From positions 1 through 64,000 of the forward strand of contig NZ_SSWX01000002.1 in the NCBI RefSeq assembly GCF_004803635.1: 64,000 bases of DNA, read 5' to 3'. Origin of the DNA: Lampropedia aestuarii. Its GTDB lineage: Bacteria; Pseudomonadota; Gammaproteobacteria; Burkholderiales; Burkholderiaceae_C. The stretch's first letter is position 1, and every line of letters starts with the position of its first letter. The notes below the pieces were generated by a model. That model saw only the letters and a program-made list of their open reading frames with translations, did not search any database and was not told where the DNA came from. Of the stretch, positions 37,011 through 46,780 are shown piece by piece. The translations under genes and the position numbers were made by a program.

Positions 37011-38519
37011 ATGCCACCTATCCACCCTACCTTACACGCGCTGCAACAACGCACACTGCCCAAGCGCTCGCTGCATCTGATCCGTTTAACTGCATGGCTG
37101 CTCGTTCCGATCACTGTGGTGCTGGCTTGGGCACCACTGAGTCCTTATTTGCTGATTATCCGCACATGGGTTCTGCCCATGGCGCTGGGCCTGTGCCTGC
37201 TGGGCGGCATTGGTGCCTGGTGCTTGCTGCGACGCTGGCTGCTCGCAGACGCTTCAGCGATTGCACCCGCCAAACAATGGCGGCGTATGGTATCGATGCT
37301 GGAATGGGCATTGCTGCTGTTCTGTTTTACTGGCTGCGCCATCGCTGCCAGCTGGCAAGTCTGGGGCTTCGCACAAGCCAAGCGCAGCGTGTTGGAGCAT
37401 GCATCCGAGAGCCCAAACCTGAACACTCTGGGCCGCCACTTCATCATCAGCTACCGCGATTTCAAAGAAGCGGCCGTCTTGGCCGAACGCGGCGCCATTG
37501 CAGGCATTTATTTACGCAGCGCCAATGTGCGGGACAAATCCGCCTTTGAAATCCGCAGCGAGATCATGGCCCTGCAACGCTTGCGCCATCGCAATGGCTT
37601 GCCTGAGCTGATCATCGCCGCCGACCAGGAAGGCGGAGCGGTCGAGCACATGAGCCCACCGCTGCAAAGCCGCCCTTCCCTGGCCGAATTGCTCATCGAT
37701 TTGCCCACTTCGCTCGAAGACGAAATGGCTGGCCCAACTGGCGCACACAAAGCCGCCGCCGATGCCTTGCTGGCGGTGTACAACTACGGCCATGAACAAG
37801 GGCGAGAACTGCGCGGCTTGGGCGTCAATCTCAACTTGGGTCCCATTGCTGACCTCAGCCCCAGCGCGGATACCAAGGTCGGTTTTGACACCCATACCCT
37901 GTTATCCAAGCGCGCCCTGAGTGCTTCGCCCTACGTGGTCGCACAAGCCACCAGCGCCTATATTGACGGCCTCAACAGCAGTGGCATCCAAGCGACTTTG
38001 AAGCACTTCCCTGGGCTGGCCCGCGTCACCACCGACACCCACCACTTCACCGCCAGACTGGACACGCCCAGCGACTGGCTGCAACAAAGCGACTGGCTGC
38101 CGTTTCAACACAGCATGCCGCAGGCAGCAGCGACAATGCTGGGGCATGTGATCGTCCAAGACCTTGACCCCAATGCCCCAGCCTCGCTGTCACCCAAAGT
38201 GGTGGCGATGCTGCGCCAAGACTGGGGCTACCAAGGCTTGCTGATGACCGACGACATCAATATGGGCGCGCTCTACCACCGCTATGGCATTTGCGAAAGC
38301 ACAGTGCGTGCACTCAATGCAGGCGTGGACCTGGTGCTCATTTCGTATGACTCTGACCAGTACTACCCAGCCATGGACTGTGCTTTGACAGCGATGGCAC
38401 GAGGTGAGCTGCAATTGAGCCAAAGCCCGCAAACCCATGCACGCATTGCGCGCTTCTTCCGCCCCACTGCAATGGCTACTGCAGAGCAAGAAAAGACCCT
38501 TTTGCACGCTCAGTTATAA
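37011..38519 (+). CDS. membrane-anchored family 3 glycoside hydrolase (NagZ-like)
   Basis: 502 residues from ATG 37011, chosen because it is coupled to the preceding small ORF. Two or three membrane helices (about residues 15-120) come first, unlike cytoplasmic NagZ. The GH3 barrel follows with AADQEGGAVEHMSP, LGVNLNLGPIADLSP, KHFPGLARVTTDTHH, and the catalytic Asp in LLMTDDINMGAL. In NagZ the KHFPG motif continues as HGD with a catalytic His loop; here it continues as LARVTTDTHH, so the acid/base loop is changed. Probable beta-N-acetylhexosaminidase-type hydrolase facing the periplasm, perhaps in cell wall turnover. Confidence 0.82.
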   Translation: MPPIHPTLHALQQRTLPKRSLHLIRLTAWLLVPITVVLAWAPLSPYLLIIRTWVLPMALGLCLLGGIGAWCLLRRWLLADASAIAPAKQWRRMVSMLEWALLLFCFTGCAIAASWQVWGFAQAKRSVLEHASESPNLNTLGRHFIISYRDFKEAAVLAERGAIAGIYLRSANVRDKSAFEIRSEIMALQRLRHRNGLPELIIAADQEGGAVEHMSPPLQSRPSLAELLIDLPTSLEDEMAGPTGAHKAAADALLAVYNYGHEQGRELRGLGVNLNLGPIADLSPSADTKVGFDTHTLLSKRALSASPYVVAQATSAYIDGLNSSGIQATLKHFPGLARVTTDTHHFTARLDTPSDWLQQSDWLPFQHSMPQAAATMLGHVIVQDLDPNAPASLSPKVVAMLRQDWGYQGLLMTDDINMGALYHRYGICESTVRALNAGVDLVLISYDSDQYYPAMDCALTAMARGELQLSQSPQTHARIARFFRPTAMATAEQEKTLLHAQL

Positions 38520-38617
38520 TGATGGGTTTGCCGAAAGAACCGTCATGGTCAGGGGACTTTAGAGCGCCTCCTACATGCCATGAAGGGCTTTCATTCTTGC
38601 AACCAAGGGTGGTTAAG

Positions 38618-39529
38618 ATGAACAAGCCTTTCATTTCGCTGTGTCCGGAAATTACCCGGACCCATGCTTTCACAATGGTCGATTGGATGCGCGACGACGA
38701 TGTGACTCGCTACCTGAGCGATTCACACCACAGCGCCCAATCGATCGAACAAGCGATCAACAGGGTGCAGCTGCCCATTGTCACGCACCTCTTCAACCAG
38801 GGTGGCCGTTTCTTCATGGCCTGCGACAGCAGCGACAAACCAGTTGGTTTTGTACGCCTGATCAAAAATGGCAGCGATTGTGAGATCGTGTTGGTCATTG
38901 GCGATCAGTACAACTGGGGCCGCCGCTTGGGTGCGAGTACTTTGCATGAAGGCATGAAGCTGGCATTTTTTGAAATGCGTGCCGAGCAGTTGATTGCCAA
39001 AATCCACACGGACAACACGCGCTCGGTCAAGACCTTTGAGCGCTGCGGTTTCGAGCTCAGCAGCCAGACACCCAAGCTGCATTCGTACACGATCGATGCC
39101 GCCCGCTATCTGCGTCAACTGCGCAATGGTGCTGCCGCTGGCAGCAACCACATCGTCATGACTGAGTTGGACCAAGCACGGTTGCGGCAGCTGGTCGAGA
39201 TTGAGCACAACCCATCGCTGTTTGAGCTAGAGCACGAGATCGCGCGTGCGATGGTGGTCGAGCCCAGCCAGGTCCAACAGCAAGTGGTCACAATGAACTC
39301 CAGAGCTTTGCTGCGCATGAACCAGCAAGAGCTGGATGTCGCCCTGGTCTACCCGGAAGATGCCGACTACAGCGCCCATAAGCTGTCGATCTTCTCGGAT
39401 ATTGGCACCGCCATTCTGGGCTACCGCGAAGGCGATTGCGTCGATTGGCGTGTGAATGGCCAGACGCAGCAAATTCAGATTCAGAAGGTGTTGTACCAGC
39501 CCGAAGCAGCTGGCCACTATCACTTGTGA
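38618..39529 (+). CDS. GNAT acetyltransferase-Rnk fusion protein
   Basis: 303 residues from ATG 38618. Residues 1-165 are a GNAT acetyltransferase: MVDWMRDDDVTRYL, VGFVRLIKNGSDCEIVLVIGD, WGRRLGASTLHEGMKLAFFE, and KIHTDNTRSVKTFERCGFE. Residues about 178-303 match the whole of Rnk, the nucleoside diphosphate kinase regulator with a GreA/B-like C-terminal domain: VVTMNSR, LVYPEDADYSAHKLSIFSDIGTAILGYREGD and the ending YQPEAAGHYHL. Rnk-type domains bind in the RNA polymerase secondary channel. Acetylated target unknown. A TATAAT box sits at the stop of the previous gene (38515-38520). Confidence 0.88.
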   Translation: MNKPFISLCPEITRTHAFTMVDWMRDDDVTRYLSDSHHSAQSIEQAINRVQLPIVTHLFNQGGRFFMACDSSDKPVGFVRLIKNGSDCEIVLVIGDQYNWGRRLGASTLHEGMKLAFFEMRAEQLIAKIHTDNTRSVKTFERCGFELSSQTPKLHSYTIDAARYLRQLRNGAAAGSNHIVMTELDQARLRQLVEIEHNPSLFELEHEIARAMVVEPSQVQQQVVTMNSRALLRMNQQELDVALVYPEDADYSAHKLSIFSDIGTAILGYREGDCVDWRVNGQTQQIQIQKVLYQPEAAGHYHL

Positions 39530-39550
39530 TCTGCGTGTGCATTGCCAGCC

Positions 39551-39602
39551 TTAGAGCCTGTTCAAAATCCCCACGCAGTCACGTCGGTATTGTGAACAAA
39601 AT
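39551..39602. repeat. degenerate short copy of the MITE-like repeat
   Basis: Left end TTAGAGCCTGTTCAAAATC (39551-39569) with the usual following CCCACGCAGTC, and a degraded right end (GTGAACAAAATCTAAG, 39592-39607) that runs into the hisE stop codon. The core is lost. Confidence 0.6.
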
Positions 39603-39989
39603 CTAAGCGTTGCGCGAGGCTTTCTCAACCAAACCGCTCACACCTTCTCTGCGCGCCAGCTCAGCCACCACATCTTGGGCGCTGATATCGAAATGGGTCA
39701 GCGCCACCAGTGTATGAAACCACAAATCGGCCACTTCATACACCAGATCCGCTTTGCTCTTGTGGCCTTGCTCTACATCTTTGGCAGCCATGATGACCTC
39801 GGCGGTTTCCTCACCAATCTTCTTCAAAAAAGAATCGGGTGCCTTGCCTTCAGCCAGCAGCTTGGCCACATAGCTGGCCGCTGGATCGCCACCATTGGCT
39901 GGTTTGCGCGCATGCAGCACCTGGCTGAGATGTGCAAACAAAGCATCTGCGCTGACAGCGTCAGCCTGAGAAACGGGCGTTGAGCTCAT
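39603..39989 (-). CDS. hisE: phosphoribosyl-ATP pyrophosphohydrolase
   Basis: 128 residues, all-alpha MazG-like fold. Hydrolyses PR-ATP to PR-AMP in histidine synthesis. Visible are [32 protein letters not shown] (with the EExxE metal site) and [20 protein letters not shown] (second acidic cluster). Separate from hisI here, as in many betaproteobacteria. Last gene of the minus-strand his operon. Confidence 0.95.
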   Translation of the reverse strand: MSSTPVSQADAVSADALFAHLSQVLHARKPANGGDPAASYVAKLLAEGKAPDSFLKKIGEETAEVIMAAKDVEQGHKSKADLVYEVADLWFHTLVALTHFDISAQDVVAELARREGVSGLVEKASRNA

Positions 39990-40007
39990 GAATCGTACTT
40001 TCTGGAT

Positions 40008-40412
40008 TTACTTGTAAATGCTACCCGGGTCTTTGAGCACGGGCGTGGCGGCCTGCCACTGCCCCGCTTCCAGACGTTGGTAAAAGCAGCTATGGCGCCC
40101 GGTATGGCAAGCAATCGAAGGCGTATGGCCGTGTTGCGTGATAGTCAGCAGCACCACATCGTTATCGCAGTCAAGACGAATCTCGTGCACGTCCTGGAAA
40201 TGCCCGGACTCTTCCCCCTTGTGCCACAGTTTATTGCGCGAGCGGCTGAAATAAACGGCCTGACCAATGGCTGCCGTTTGCGCCAAGGCTTCGCGGTTCA
40301 TCCAGGCAAACATCAACACATCGCCCGTGCCTTTTTCCTGCGCAATCACTGGCACCAGGCCCTTGTCGTCCCAGGCCACGGCATCCAACCAGCTGTTGTC
40401 ATTGCTTGTCAT
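40008..40412 (-). CDS. hisI: phosphoribosyl-AMP cyclohydrolase
   Basis: 134 residues. Opens the adenine ring of PR-AMP. Family motifs: [38 protein letters not shown], and the metal ligands in [13 protein letters not shown] and [10 protein letters not shown]. Sits between hisF and hisE with an 18-base gap to hisE. Confidence 0.95.
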   Translation of the reverse strand: MTSNDNSWLDAVAWDDKGLVPVIAQEKGTGDVLMFAWMNREALAQTAAIGQAVYFSRSRNKLWHKGEESGHFQDVHEIRLDCDNDVVLLTITQHGHTPSIACHTGRHSCFYQRLEAGQWQAATPVLKDPGSIYK

Positions 40413-40467
40413 CTTGCGTTTGCTTTCCTATTGAGATTCGTATCGCCCACACCGCTTTGCGCGGTGC

Positions 40468-41268
40468 TTACAGACGCACCGAAATGCCACGCTCGGCCAT
40501 GTATTGCTTGGTTTGCGCAACAGTGAACGTGCCAAAGTGGAAGATACTGGCCGCCAGCACGGCATCGGCTCCCCCTTCGGTAATGCCATCGGCCATGTGC
40601 TGCAAGGTGCCCACCCCGCCCGAGGCAATCACAGGCACCGGCACCGCATCGCTGACTGCCCGGGTCAAGGCCAGATCAAAACCGCTTTTGGTGCCGTCCT
40701 TGTCCATACTGGTCAGCAAAATCTCGCCCGCGCCGCGCCGCGCCATTTCCTGCGCCCATTGCAGCGCATCAAGCCCAGTGTCTTTGCGTCCACCATGGCT
40801 GAACACATTCCAGCCGGGCCCGACGGGTTGGCCTTGGGCATTGAGTACCTGCTCGGCCTCTGCACTGCGGCGCTTGGCATCAATGGCCACCACAATGCAT
40901 TGTGAGCCGTACTTGCCAGAGGCCTCATTGATCACATCTGGATTGGCAATGGCGGCCGAGTTGAAACTGGTTTTGTCCGCGCCCGCATTGAGCAGGCGGC
41001 GCACATCAGCAACCGTGCGCACCCCCCCGCCCACCGTCAACGGAATAAACACTTGTGAAGCGACCGCTTCGACGATGGGCAAGATCAAATCGCGCCCATC
41101 GCTGGTGGCTGTGATGTCTAAAAAAGTCAGCTCGTCAGCGCCTTGCTCGTTGTAACGTGCTGCAATCTCGACCGGGTCGCCCGCATCGCGCAATTCGACA
41201 AAGTTGACCCCCTTCACCACGCGACCGCCAGTCACGTCAAGGCATGGAATGATGCGTTTGGCCAGCAT
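40468..41268 (-). CDS. hisF: imidazole glycerol phosphate synthase, cyclase subunit
   Basis: 266 residues from ATG 41268; upstream in-frame codons were rejected because [20 protein letters not shown] is the conserved start. TIM barrel with catalytic Asp11 (CLDV) and Asp in [14 protein letters not shown]. Works with HisH, which feeds ammonia into the barrel, and gives IGP and AICAR. An 81-base gap upstream separates it from the epimerase gene. Confidence 0.96.
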   Translation of the reverse strand: MLAKRIIPCLDVTGGRVVKGVNFVELRDAGDPVEIAARYNEQGADELTFLDITATSDGRDLILPIVEAVASQVFIPLTVGGGVRTVADVRRLLNAGADKTSFNSAAIANPDVINEASGKYGSQCIVVAIDAKRRSAEAEQVLNAQGQPVGPGWNVFSHGGRKDTGLDALQWAQEMARRGAGEILLTSMDKDGTKSGFDLALTRAVSDAVPVPVIASGGVGTLQHMADGITEGGADAVLAASIFHFGTFTVAQTKQYMAERGISVRL

Positions 41269-41350
41269 AAGATGTCCTGTTGTAGTCAAAGAAAAAAAGA
41301 TGGTGCCCTGCGATGCACACGACGCCAATAGCGCTGCGCATCGCTATTGC

Positions 41351-42205
41351 TCAAGCATTCCAATGGAACGCCTGCCAGGCCTGCCAGCTGTGTTGCGGAG
41401 CCAACTCAATGGGCGAATCAATGCTGGCCGCTTCGACGCACAGCATCTCACGCCAGCCGTCTTGCGGCATATCGCGCAATGTCTTGCACAAGGTTTGGCC
41501 AGGGTTCCAGACCACGGTTTGCAAACAACTAGTGCTTTGCGTGATGTCCAATACCCCAGCGGCCTGCTGGGCAGCGCCAATCTGCCTCAAACGCAGCATT
41601 TGCTGGGCTTGGGCTTGAAAAACGCTGTCAAATTCTGCCCCAAAACGCACTGGGCCAGCCTGCCTGCCGTGCACATCATGCACGGCGTCCCACACTGCCG
41701 TATCCTCCAGGCCCAACAGTTCCATGCGGGTCACGTCTGGCACCCGCAAATAGGTATGCAGCGCACTGGTAAACGACCACGGCCGCACATCGGTATTGCG
41801 AACAAGCAGGTCGATACGCAGTGCGTTGGGATTCAGTGTGACGTCGAGCTCAAGCGCAAATGCATAAGGCCACTGCTGCCTGGACATCGCCCCATCGGCC
41901 AATGTAAAGCGCAAGCGCTCTGGCTCAATACTGCGCAATTGCCAGGGCAAATGGCGCGCAAAGCCATGCTTCATCAGCGGGCCGCGCTGGTTGAATTGCG
42001 GAAAGCACACCGGCACGCCCCCGCGCACGGCATCTTGGCCGTTCAAGCGGGCCTGGGGGCTGCAATACAGATGTTCGTAGCCATCGCTGGTTTGCCATGA
42101 CACCAATTGGGCGCCATGCAGCAAGACGGTGGCCCGATCTCCCCAGGGAGTCTGCAGGCCAACCGCAGGTTGGCCGTGAAAATCGAGCCAGCGCGACGCC
42201 ATCAA
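41351..42205 (-). CDS. D-hexose-6-phosphate mutarotase (aldose 1-epimerase-like)
   Basis: 284 residues, galactose mutarotase fold of the YeaD group: [50 protein letters not shown], the catalytic His region [10 protein letters not shown] and WNP in VVWNPGQ, and REMLCVEAA with the catalytic Glu. Interconverts hexose-6-phosphate anomers. It overlaps the hisA stop by 4 bases, so it is inside the his transcription unit although it has no histidine role. Confidence 0.88.
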   Translation of the reverse strand: MMASRWLDFHGQPAVGLQTPWGDRATVLLHGAQLVSWQTSDGYEHLYCSPQARLNGQDAVRGGVPVCFPQFNQRGPLMKHGFARHLPWQLRSIEPERLRFTLADGAMSRQQWPYAFALELDVTLNPNALRIDLLVRNTDVRPWSFTSALHTYLRVPDVTRMELLGLEDTAVWDAVHDVHGRQAGPVRFGAEFDSVFQAQAQQMLRLRQIGAAQQAAGVLDITQSTSCLQTVVWNPGQTLCKTLRDMPQDGWREMLCVEAASIDSPIELAPQHSWQAWQAFHWNA

Positions 42206-42948
42206 AGCGAATCAGAGAGTTCGTCGGCGCGCTCTTGACCGCGGGCAAAGTCCAGATCGCCTGTGTAGATCGCACGGCCACAAATCACGCCTGCAACGCC
42301 TTCAGACTCGACTGCCACCAGTTGCTCGATGTCGTGGATGTCTTTCAGACCGCCGCTGGCAATCACAGGAATATCCACGGCCTGAGCCAGGCGCACGGTC
42401 GCCTCAATATTGATACCGGTGAGCATGCCGTCACGGCCAATATCGGTGTAGATGATGGACTCGACACCGTAATCTTCGTACTTCTTCGCCAGATCCACGG
42501 CTTCAACGCTGGAGATTTTGGCCCAGCCATCAGTGGCGACCTTGCCATCCTTGGCATCAATACCGACGATGATGTGACCACCAAACGCACTGCAGGCATC
42601 ACGCAGGAAACCAGGATTTTTCACCGCCGCCGTGCCAATGATGATGTAGCGCATGCCTGCATCAATGTATTGCTCGATGGTATCCAAATCACGGATACCG
42701 CCGCCGAGCTGTACCGGAATCTCGCCGTCCACTTCTTTCAAAATCGACTTGATCGCAGCGAGGTTTTTCGGCTTACCGGCAAACGCACCATTGAGATCGA
42801 CCAAGTGCAAGCGCCTGGCCCCTGCATCCAGCCAACGTCTGGCCACCAGCGCAGGTTCTTCTCCGAAAGTAGTGGATTGCTCCATATCGCCTTGTACAAG
42901 GCGCACACAGTGCCCATCTTTAAGATCAATGGCAGGGATCAACAGCAT
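42202..42948 (-). CDS. hisA: ProFAR isomerase
   Basis: 248 residues. Isomerises the aminoaldose of ProFAR to the aminoketose. TIM barrel with [17 protein letters not shown] (catalytic Asp8), [45 protein letters not shown] (second Asp), and [11 protein letters not shown]. Lies between hisH (77-base gap) and the epimerase gene (4-base overlap). Confidence 0.96.
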   Translation of the reverse strand: MLLIPAIDLKDGHCVRLVQGDMEQSTTFGEEPALVARRWLDAGARRLHLVDLNGAFAGKPKNLAAIKSILKEVDGEIPVQLGGGIRDLDTIEQYIDAGMRYIIIGTAAVKNPGFLRDACSAFGGHIIVGIDAKDGKVATDGWAKISSVEAVDLAKKYEDYGVESIIYTDIGRDGMLTGINIEATVRLAQAVDIPVIASGGLKDIHDIEQLVAVESEGVAGVICGRAIYTGDLDFARGQERADELSDSL

Positions 42949-43025
42949 GGTCGGTCAGAGGAAAATTCAGCACGCACAGCGCGCACAAAGGTTGAAAAAG
43001 CATTCGCATGGAGTTGCCAATGCAC

Positions 43026-43697
43026 TTACGGATTCCAGGAGAGAAAGTTGCGGTAGAGGGCAATGCCTTGGTCAGCACTTTTCTCCGGATGGAATTGCGT
43101 CGCAAACAGATTATCGCGTGCGATTGCAGAGGCAAAGCGCGCACCATATTCAGTCTCGCCTGCACAATGGGCCGGATCGGCCAGATCCGCGTAATAGCTG
43201 TGTACGAAATAATACCAACTGCCATCTGCAATGCCGGCCCACATTGGGTGCTCAGCATGGCTTTGCGGGCGGTTGACGCGGTTCCAGCCCATTTGTGGAA
43301 TTTTGTAGCGGCTGCCATCGGCCTGGCGGCGGCCTGCCAGTTCAAAGCGCTTGACTTGGCCTGCAATCAAACCCAGTGCATCGATATCGCCCTCTTCACT
43401 GTGGTCCAGCAGCATTTGCATGCCCACGCACACACCAAACAAAGGCACGGTCTGCGCTGCCTGCAACACCGTCTCCAGCAAGCCCGATGCGTGCAGCTCC
43501 TGCATACAATCGGCCATTGCGCCTTGACCGGGCAGAATCAGGCGCTGCGCCTGGGCGATCACTTTGGCATCGTTGGTCAAGACCACCTTCCACTCGGTAT
43601 CAAGGGCCGCGTGGCTGGCAGCTTGCCACACCGAGCGCAAGTTGCCAGAGCCGTAGTCAACCACAGCAAGAGTGCGGCTAGCAGTCAGGGAGTTCAT
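43026..43697 (-). CDS. hisH: imidazole glycerol phosphate synthase, glutaminase subunit
   Basis: 223 residues, class I glutamine amidotransferase. [12 protein letters not shown] start, oxyanion [11 protein letters not shown], nucleophile [17 protein letters not shown] (Cys about 87), and the His-Glu pair in [11 protein letters not shown]. Supplies ammonia to HisF. The 123-base gap to hisB is longer than the other gaps and may hold a secondary promoter. Confidence 0.96.
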   Translation of the reverse strand: MNSLTASRTLAVVDYGSGNLRSVWQAASHAALDTEWKVVLTNDAKVIAQAQRLILPGQGAMADCMQELHASGLLETVLQAAQTVPLFGVCVGMQMLLDHSEEGDIDALGLIAGQVKRFELAGRRQADGSRYKIPQMGWNRVNRPQSHAEHPMWAGIADGSWYYFVHSYYADLADPAHCAGETEYGARFASAIARDNLFATQFHPEKSADQGIALYRNFLSWNP

Positions 43698-43820
43698 CGC
43701 AAAGTGATACTTTTTTGGGCACTATTGCCACAATACAATCGCGCACAACAGGCTGCATTGTCGCGCGTTCAAAGCCCTGTTGACAAGCACAGAGACAACA
43801 CCAATTGAGCACAGAAGCTA

Positions 43821-44453
43821 TTACAGCACGCCTTTGGTCGAGGGAATCATACCGACCATGCGGGCATCGCGTTCAACAGCCATGCGCAAGGCACGGCCAA
43901 ACGCTTTGAATGCTGTCTCGGCCTGGTGGTGCGCATTGATGCCTTTGAGGTTGTCAATATGCACCGTCGCCAACGCATGGTTGGCAAAGCCTTGGAAGAA
44001 TTCATAGGTCAGCTGGGTGTCAAACTGTCCCACCATGGCGCTGGTAAACGCGATATCAAACGACAAGCCAGGTCGGCCAGACAAGTCAATCACGGCGCGG
44101 CTGAGCGCTTCATCCAGCGGCACATAGGCGTGGCCATAGCGGCGCAGGCCTTTTTTATCGCCCACAGCCTGGGCTATCGCCTGGCCAATCGCGATCCCCA
44201 CATCTTCTACCGTGTGGTGCCCGTCAATGTGCAAGTCACCATCGCAGTGCACATCCAGGTCGATCAGGCCATGGCGGGCGATCTGGTCAAGCATATGGTC
44301 AAAAAAGCCAATGCCTGTGTGCAAATTAGCCACACCGCTGCCATCGAGATTGACGCGCACATGGATGCGCGTTTCTGCCGTGTGGCGATTCACCTCGGCA
44401 ATACGGTCGGCTTTATCGGTTCCTTGCGTGGGGACTAAGGCGGAAGAGGTCAT
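43821..44453 (-). CDS. hisB: imidazoleglycerol-phosphate dehydratase
   Basis: 210 residues, the monofunctional dehydratase (no phosphatase half). Mn-binding motifs [38 protein letters not shown] and the second half [25 protein letters not shown] and [15 protein letters not shown] are complete. First his gene in this unit; hisG, hisD and hisC, which precede it in many Burkholderiales, are not next to it. Confidence 0.96.
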   Translation of the reverse strand: MTSSALVPTQGTDKADRIAEVNRHTAETRIHVRVNLDGSGVANLHTGIGFFDHMLDQIARHGLIDLDVHCDGDLHIDGHHTVEDVGIAIGQAIAQAVGDKKGLRRYGHAYVPLDEALSRAVIDLSGRPGLSFDIAFTSAMVGQFDTQLTYEFFQGFANHALATVHIDNLKGINAHHQAETAFKAFGRALRMAVERDARMVGMIPSTKGVL

Positions 44454-44921
44454 TCAATGGGTCTTTAACTCAGGGGCGATTGATCAAGTATTGGCTGCAT
44501 TGTAAGCACCAATGCCAAGCCGGTAGCGAATGCGCGATCAAATATAGGCCTTCTGTACGTGATCTGCTGCCATGAGATTTTTTTGGGATAGTCAAAAAAC
44601 TCTATGTTTCGCCATTCTGCCATTAGGATTTACTACAGTATGATATGCAGCGTTTTAGGGTCTGCGCATGACGCCTGCTTTGGCTGGACTGTAATGGGTG
44701 TTGGTAGGGGACACAACGCAGACTATAAACACAGACAGCAGCATCTACGGCGGCTGTCACGCCTTGCCCTGTCAGATTTTCCAAACAAGCAACATTTACT
44801 CTCAAAAATCGCTGTTTCTGTCGCCACATCAATAAAGACGCCACAGCCCTTTTTAGAGGCCGACAAGCCCGCTCTTTGCTCGCCCAAGGCATTGCATTCA
44901 TTATTTCAATCTGGAGAAAAC
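44454..44921. other. intergenic region between divergent hisB and lipoprotein genes
   Basis: 468 bases with no supportable gene; the AT-rich middle (44560-44660) is the likely place for promoters of both sides, but no near-consensus pair is clear. A good ribosome binding site (CTGGAGAAAAC) closes the region. Confidence 0.4.
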
Positions 44922-46658
44922 ATGAAAAAAACCGCTCTCTTCTTGGCCGTTGCACTGGCACTGGCTGCCTGCTCCAACAAAGACGAACCAGCAAGCCCTA
45001 AAGCGGCTGCAGCAGCAGACATTCCGCTGTCGTTCGCGCCCGTAAACACCGCTTTTGCCATGGGCAATTTCGAGCCTGCACCACAGTCGTATATCGATGC
45101 GATTTCGCCAATGCTCGATTCGATGAAGGCCGGTTTTGTGCAATCGCTCGACCGTGCCAAGGAAGTAGCAGCAGACGAAGCACCTGAGCAAGAGCTGACC
45201 AAAATCAACGCCTTGATCGACCTGTTCAAGGAGCGCCTGCAAAAACCAGACACCCTGGCCAGCATGGGCATCAAGCTCAATGGCCTGCAAGCGGCCTATG
45301 AAGTCAGCGGCGCACCGGTGCTGCGCCTGGAGCTGGCCGACCCAGCGCTGTTCACAAGCTTTGTTGCCGAAGTCGAGACCCGCGCCGGTGAAAAACTGCC
45401 AACAGCCGAACTCAATGGCCAGGCCTACTGGCACTTGCCATTGGGCGACAAGGCAGCAGAAACCACTACCGCCATCAAGCCACGCTTGGTCGCGGCAATT
45501 GTGGGCAAGCAACTGGTTGTCGCATTCGACCCACAAATCGCTGAATTGCCATTGGCACAGCTGATTGGTCTGGAGCGCCCAGCCAAGTCGTTTGTCGATG
45601 GCGGCGAATTGCAAGCCATCAACAAACAATATGGCTACCAAAACTACGGCAGCAACGGCGTAGTGGATCTGCGCCGCGTTGTCGGCCTGTTCGCTCCAGC
45701 TGAAGGCAGCACCACCTGGCTGAGCAAAGTGGCTCAAGAAAATGGCAATACGCTGTCGGCTGTTTGCCGCACCGAGTTCCTGTCAATTGCTGACAAGGCC
45801 CCACGTTTTGTGTTGGGTGCCAAAGAAATCACCGCCAAGAAATTCGACATGGGCGGCGTGCTGGAAGTCGAGAGCAAGCTCGCTGGCGAGCTGAAAAAAA
45901 TCACCGCTCCTGTACCAGGCCTGGGCACCGACACAACCGGCGTGGAATTTGGCATGAGCTTGAAAGTCGACCAATTGGCCGGTTTCCTGCAAGCCCAAGC
46001 GGCCGCTGTGCAAGCAGCGCCCTACCAGTGCGAACAGCTGCAACCGCTGAACGAACAAATGGCTGAGCTGACACAAAACCTGGCCGGTTTGTACGCTGCA
46101 GCTGGCTGGCTGACAGGCGCGCGCGCCAGCCTGAGCGAGTTTGACATTGAAAACCAAATTGTCAAAGGCACTGTCGTGCTGGCCTCGCCCAACCCGATGG
46201 GTCTGATTGGCATGGCACAAGGTTTCTTGCCAGAGCTGGGCCAGTTGGGTCTGACACCAGACGGCAAGGCCAAAGAGCTGCAATCACCAATGGTTGCTGG
46301 CACGATGGGACCAGATAGCCAAGTCTGGGTTGCGATGAACGACAAGGCCGTTGGCCTGGGCATTGGTGCAGGCACCCAGGCAGCCGTTGAAGCGGCAATC
46401 AAAGCCAGCCCAGCCAACCCTGAGCCACTGCTGTACTACGGCTTCAGCGGCCAGAGCTACCTGAAGATGACTGGCGGCCTGGACGAAGATACCTTGGCAC
46501 AAGCGGCTGAAAGCGATGCAGAGGCAGCGGCCAATTACGTGATGTGGCCCGTGCTGCAAAGCGCGATGAATTTCTACAAATCGGTGGACTTTGTCAGCAT
46601 GTCTTACTTGCTGACCGACCGTGGCGTGGAAATGAAACAAACCATGACACTGAAATAA
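44922..46658 (+). CDS. lipoprotein of unknown function, first of a tandem paralogous pair
   Basis: 578 residues from ATG 44922 with a clear ribosome binding site. Signal peptide with lipobox LALAACSN (Cys 17). The mature part starts with a PVNTAFAMGNFEP motif; the shape of the sequence (two repeats of helix-plus-sheet segments) recalls large periplasmic lipoproteins of Proteobacteria with PADTPYVLAN-type openings. Two Cys (in SAVCRTEF and YQCEQL) are conserved with the next gene and could form a disulfide. Motif ASPNPMGLIGMAQGFLPELG is shared too. Function unknown. Confidence 0.72.
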   Translation: MKKTALFLAVALALAACSNKDEPASPKAAAAADIPLSFAPVNTAFAMGNFEPAPQSYIDAISPMLDSMKAGFVQSLDRAKEVAADEAPEQELTKINALIDLFKERLQKPDTLASMGIKLNGLQAAYEVSGAPVLRLELADPALFTSFVAEVETRAGEKLPTAELNGQAYWHLPLGDKAAETTTAIKPRLVAAIVGKQLVVAFDPQIAELPLAQLIGLERPAKSFVDGGELQAINKQYGYQNYGSNGVVDLRRVVGLFAPAEGSTTWLSKVAQENGNTLSAVCRTEFLSIADKAPRFVLGAKEITAKKFDMGGVLEVESKLAGELKKITAPVPGLGTDTTGVEFGMSLKVDQLAGFLQAQAAAVQAAPYQCEQLQPLNEQMAELTQNLAGLYAAAGWLTGARASLSEFDIENQIVKGTVVLASPNPMGLIGMAQGFLPELGQLGLTPDGKAKELQSPMVAGTMGPDSQVWVAMNDKAVGLGIGAGTQAAVEAAIKASPANPEPLLYYGFSGQSYLKMTGGLDEDTLAQAAESDAEAAANYVMWPVLQSAMNFYKSVDFVSMSYLLTDRGVEMKQTMTLK

Positions 46659-46687
46659 GCCCTGCATAGCCAGTTTGGCTCCCTGCC

Positions 46688-46727
46688 AAAGCCGCTTTGA
46701 CTGCGCTCAGCCAAAGCGGCTTTTTTT
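46688..46727 (+). terminator. terminator between the tandem lipoprotein genes
   Basis: A 12-bp perfect stem AAAGCCGCTTTG (46688-46699) with CAAAGCGGCTTT (46712-46723) and a T run to 46727. It suggests that the two paralogues are at least partly separate units. Confidence 0.88.
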
Positions 46728-46780
46728 CATACCCAGCGTGTCTGTCGCACGCAGCAACAATCACCCAAAGGCCCTTCGCA

